Positions 43,476-45,998 of a stretch of DNA of 45,998 nucleotides are shown here, piece after piece; positions within the stretch are counted from its first letter, which is position 1, and every line of letters begins with the position of its first letter. Position numbers and translations under genes: made by a program. The notes beneath the pieces are model-generated. The model did not search any database. It was not told the origin of the DNA and was given only the letters and a program-made list of their open reading frames with translations. The stretch covers positions 1 to 45,998 of the forward strand of contig JAITHA010000085.1 of NCBI GenBank assembly GCA_031280235.1, given 5' to 3'. Source of the DNA: Puniceicoccales bacterium (GTDB lineage Bacteria > Verrucomicrobiota > Verrucomicrobiia > Opitutales > UBA953).

Positions 43476-45588
43476 GGGAGGCTGTCTTGAATTGATCCGT
43501 AGTGGGTTCCTCGTCTTGGTCTGCGGTGCCCAAGGCATCGAGCACATCCGGGGCGGTGGGCGTATTGTTGCCACGCTTCTTGCCGTCGTGTTTTCGGGGT
43601 TCCTGTACTGCCATCGTGCGGGCCTTGATCTGTGCTTCAGTAAGCACGGGGTGCGCATAAAGGCGCCCATCGGAATACTCGGTAACGTACCCTTCGGAAA
43701 CGAGCCAGCGAACGGTCTTGAACAATTCGCGGACGGCATTGCTGGCCAGCAAGTCCAAGGTTGGCTGCGGCACGGGCCCAGCCTTCGCGCCTAATGCGGG
43801 AGCGGGCGAGTCAGGTGCGAGCGCTGTGCTGACCTCTACAGCGGTGGCCTCAGGGCCGGGCAGTGCAGGGGCTTCTGGCGCAGCCTCAGCCGGGGCGTCT
43901 GCCGAAGAGGTTTCGTCGCTTGAGGCGGGTTCTACCTTTTCTGCGGGCGCGTCTTCTACCGCAGCCGTAGCGGCCTCAGGCGTAGGCGGCGCTTCGCCGG
44001 AAATTTCGACAGGCGCGATGGCAGTAGCTTCGGAGGCCGTCCCGACGAGTGCCTCGACGGAAAGTTGCTCTGTCTGCGTTTCGGCAAGCTCTGCGGAGGG
44101 CGAGGTCTCAGGCGCAGTTTGGGGCGCGGTGGCTTCTGCCTCGGGGCCTGGTGTGTTTGCTCCGGCTTTGTTCGCGGGGGCGGCCTTGGTTTCAGCCAGA
44201 GAAATCCCAAGGAATTTCTCAGGAAGATCAGCGATCTTCACTCTGGGTGTCTTCTCGATGAAGTCCAAAACGCGCTGAATCGAGTCGGCGAAACGGATTT
44301 GTGGTTCTCGGAATTTGCGTTCGACGGCGGAGACGTAGGTGACTTCGTGCGAGCCGCGTTTGTAGAGCACGAGGCCGATTTTGCGCAAACGCCCACGTAG
44401 GGAATTGGCTGTGGCGAGGGGGAAATTGCGCTGGTAACGTAGCTCGGATTCGATGGCGGAGCGCAAAGGTCCGGATGGGAGGGTATCCAGAAATTTGCCC
44501 GGGAAACGCATCTGCCGGACGACACGCACCACCTTATCCCTACGCGACGCGAGCAGGAAGGCACGCGCCGACTCCAGCGAATCAAACTGTGTCGGCTCGC
44601 CCTCGCGTGCGTCTTTGAGCGTATAGCGCGTGATCTGGGTCATGCTCTTGAGCCACGCGTCGATTTGCTCCTTGTCACGCACAGACTCGATGCGGCTCGT
44701 GAACTTTTCAAACGGCAGATAAGCAAGGCGGGCTGCGTGGTGTTCGCGCAGCCTTTGCTGGTAACCGTGGTAGTTCGGCGCACCGAGGATTTCGCCCGTA
44801 AAACCGCACTTCGACACCATTTGGAAAATACCCTTGGGCGGATCCACCGTTACGCTCTCTTGGGTGAAAAAGAGCTCAAGGTGGCGCTGCATTACATGGG
44901 CCACCGCGTCTGATTCCGAAAGGAAGGGCAGCTGATCCGGGACAGCTTGGTAGAGCTGGGCCGCCGGATCGTTCTCGGCATCAAAAGGCCGGCACCCGAC
45001 GAGAAAGCGGTCCCCTTTGTCGAGGAAAAGGTGCGCGATTTCGAAAAGCTCGTAGGTGCGTAGAGACGTCTTGATAGCCCCGATAAGCACGGAGAATGGT
45101 TTGTCCTCCGGGAAAAAAGAAATCTCAACCACAGGCCGTGGACGCCCTTGGGGCTTGGGGAAATCGCCGTGATGGCGCGGCTGGAAACTCTCTCCATGAC
45201 GACGCGCCGTGAAGCCATCGCCGTGATGACGTGGTTGGATGCCATCACTGTGTCGATGCGGCGAAGAAGTTTCACCATGCTGGTGCTTTGGCCCGTGTTG
45301 CTCGCCACCCTCGCGCCGAGGTGGGAAATCCCGCCTCGGTGGGAAGCCGCGCTCGCGCCGATCCGAGCGTTCTCCACCACCTCCACTGCCCTCGCGGGAA
45401 AAGTCTCGGCGGTCGCGCGGAGGGCGGCGATCACGCCCCTGACCTCGCAGCTCACGCTCATCGCCATAGTCTCGCGGTGTGACTGTCGGCTGTGGAGCCG
45501 AGCTCGTGGCCCAGTCAGGGCCGATGTTCAACGACTGGAGCAAGTCCAGATCGAGTGGTGTTTCCTCGGGATTTGTAGAGGCAGACAT
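43465..45588 (-). CDS. Uncharacterised 707-residue Arg/Gly/His-rich and Ala/Glu/Pro-rich protein
   Basis: I do not recognise this protein as a named family. Residues ~40-150 are disordered and rich in Arg, Gly and His, with a ninefold-type repeat (RHHGDGFTA, RRHGESFQP, RHHGDFPKP), a composition typical of RNA-binding tails. Residues ~153-470 look folded: VVEISFFPEDKPFSVLIGAI opens it, and IRYQRNFPL-like and VLYKRGSHEVTYVS segments follow. Residues ~475-615 are an Ala/Glu/Pro linker. The last folded piece (LDLLASNAVRELFKTVRWLV then SEGYVTEYSDGRLYAHP) resembles a winged helix. Arg/Gly/His tail plus a possible winged helix suggests nucleic-acid binding (inference). Start ATG at 45588; its end overlaps proB by 11 bases. 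No signal peptide. Confidence 0.75.
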   Translation of the reverse strand: MSASTNPEETPLDLDLLQSLNIGPDWATSSAPQPTVTPRDYGDERELRGQGRDRRPPRDRRDFSREGSGGGGERSDRRERGFPPRRDFPPRREGGEQHGPKHQHGETSSPHRHSDGIQPRHHGDGFTARRHGESFQPRHHGDFPKPQGRPRPVVEISFFPEDKPFSVLIGAIKTSLRTYELFEIAHLFLDKGDRFLVGCRPFDAENDPAAQLYQAVPDQLPFLSESDAVAHVMQRHLELFFTQESVTVDPPKGIFQMVSKCGFTGEILGAPNYHGYQQRLREHHAARLAYLPFEKFTSRIESVRDKEQIDAWLKSMTQITRYTLKDAREGEPTQFDSLESARAFLLASRRDKVVRVVRQMRFPGKFLDTLPSGPLRSAIESELRYQRNFPLATANSLRGRLRKIGLVLYKRGSHEVTYVSAVERKFREPQIRFADSIQRVLDFIEKTPRVKIADLPEKFLGISLAETKAAPANKAGANTPGPEAEATAPQTAPETSPSAELAETQTEQLSVEALVGTASEATAIAPVEISGEAPPTPEAATAAVEDAPAEKVEPASSDETSSADAPAEAAPEAPALPGPEATAVEVSTALAPDSPAPALGAKAGPVPQPTLDLLASNAVRELFKTVRWLVSEGYVTEYSDGRLYAHPVLTEAQIKARTMAVQEPRKHDGKKRGNNTPTAPDVLDALGTADQDEEPTTDQFKTASLES
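45161..45260 (-). repeat. 27-bp tandem coding repeats in the Arg/Gly/His-rich protein
   Basis: About four imperfect nine-codon units encode variants of (R/H)HGDGFTAR: RHSDGIQPR, HHGDGFTAR, RHGESFQPR and HHGDFPKPQ. The DNA of the units is similar (cgccgtgatg recurs), so they look like recent slippage or duplication. They lie in the disordered N-terminal region, so copy number may vary between strains. Confidence 0.65.
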
Positions 45589-45770
45589 CGTGGTTGCCAG
45601 TGGTTGCAAAAAGGTACGAGTGAGAAGAAATCGAGCACCGAGGCAAGAAACAACATGTGCAAATATCGCCCCAATGCGCCCACCTCCCTGCGAGCAAGGC
45701 TCGCGAAAACACGTGACATCTGACCAGGAAGTAATTCCCTCCGCAGACTTTCACCTCAGCCCTCTCCACC

Positions 45771-45998
45771 ATGGCAAACGACACACCAGCACTCTCCGAA
45801 ATCGGCCTTATCGGCCTCGCCGTCATGGGCCAAAACCTGGCCCTCAACATCGCCGACCACGGCTTCGCCATCTCGGTTCACAACCGCACCGCGGCAAAGA
45901 CCGACGAGTTCATCGCGCGCAACCCGGGCACACCCGGCAAACTCAGCGGACACGCCACCCTCAAGGCATTCGTCGCCTCGCTCAAACGCCCGCGCAAA
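45771..45998 (+). CDS. gnd: 6-phosphogluconate dehydrogenase, N-terminal part (cut by window edge)
   Basis: The first 76 codons of a protein that continues past the right edge. The opening [23 protein letters not shown] followed by [13 protein letters not shown] is the NADP-binding fold of 6-phosphogluconate dehydrogenase; the [12 protein letters not shown] form is specific to the decarboxylating Gnd rather than to related beta-hydroxyacid dehydrogenases. It supplies NADPH and ribulose 5-phosphate in the pentose phosphate path. It is divergent from the 707-residue protein gene, with a 182-base gap in which I see no clear promoter motif. The ATG lacks a recognisable ribosome-binding site. Confidence 0.93.
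   Translation, partial: MANDTPALSEIGLIGLAVMGQNLALNIADHGFAISVHNRTAAKTDEFIARNPGTPGKLSGHATLKAFVASLKRPRK

Noticed and set aside
42681-43739. 352-residue version of ProB
   Set aside because: The extra N-terminal 88 residues are read from the neighbouring gene in another frame and lack kinase features; the TTG at 43475 fits the family start.

Overview
The window looks like chromosomal DNA of a diderm bacterium, most likely Verrucomicrobiota of the Opitutales/Opitutae type. This placement rests on gene content only. LPS genes (lpxB, lpxI, an O-antigen ligase-like protein) show an outer membrane. A TIGR03790-family protein points to an exosortase-bearing genome. There is also a stand-alone nuoF, a long-form leuA, and a large uncharacterised Arg/Gly/His-rich protein I cannot place. 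Most genes are moderately GC-rich. The left-edge transposase and the second half of the 1021-codon gene at 34676-37741 are visibly AT-richer. No rRNA, tRNA or CRISPR array was seen.

Layout. 1-301: N-terminal part of an IS630-type transposase, cut by the window edge. 302-696: gene-free DNA with a strong hairpin. 697-5421 (+): dnaX, a secreted alpha/beta-hydrolase-like protein and an O-antigen ligase-like membrane protein. 5454-8394 (-): a haem uptake operon hmuS-hmuT-hmuU without its ATPase. 8620-10422 (+): an MsbA-like ABC exporter, divergent from it. 10500-14041 (-): a GH29 fucosidase and leuA, the latter preceded by a probable leucine attenuator. 14328-16166 (+): mutL. 16383-24195 (-): a small lysine-rich HTH protein, then, in transcription order, argD, an NtrC-type regulator, tolC, a CrtI-like FAD oxidoreductase and the TIGR03790 protein, closely packed. 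24329-34632 (+): lpxB, rodA/ftsW, RNase G/E, lpxI, purH, an aminotransferase, a decayed small reading frame with a long leader region, and lysC. 34676-40044 (+): a sugar-kinase/HAD fusion and priA. 40159-45588 (-): nuoF, aroF-type DAHP synthase, proB and the large uncharacterised protein. 45771-45998 (+): start of gnd.

Functional themes: replication and repair (dnaX, mutL, priA), envelope construction (lpxB, lpxI, rodA, ligase-like protein, MsbA-like exporter, kinase-HAD fusion), and amino-acid and purine synthesis (leuA, argD, lysC, aroF, proB, purH).

The strongest unusual signals are four. (1) An A9 run with an internal Shine-Dalgarno-like sequence in dnaX, with early stops in both other frames. 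(2) A leuA leader with promoter, an 18-residue Leu-rich peptide and a terminator. (3) The kinase-HAD fusion with a base-composition break at the junction. (4) The HTH protein with a perfect 7-1-7 palindrome in front of it. All calls come from reading the sequence; no database search was run.
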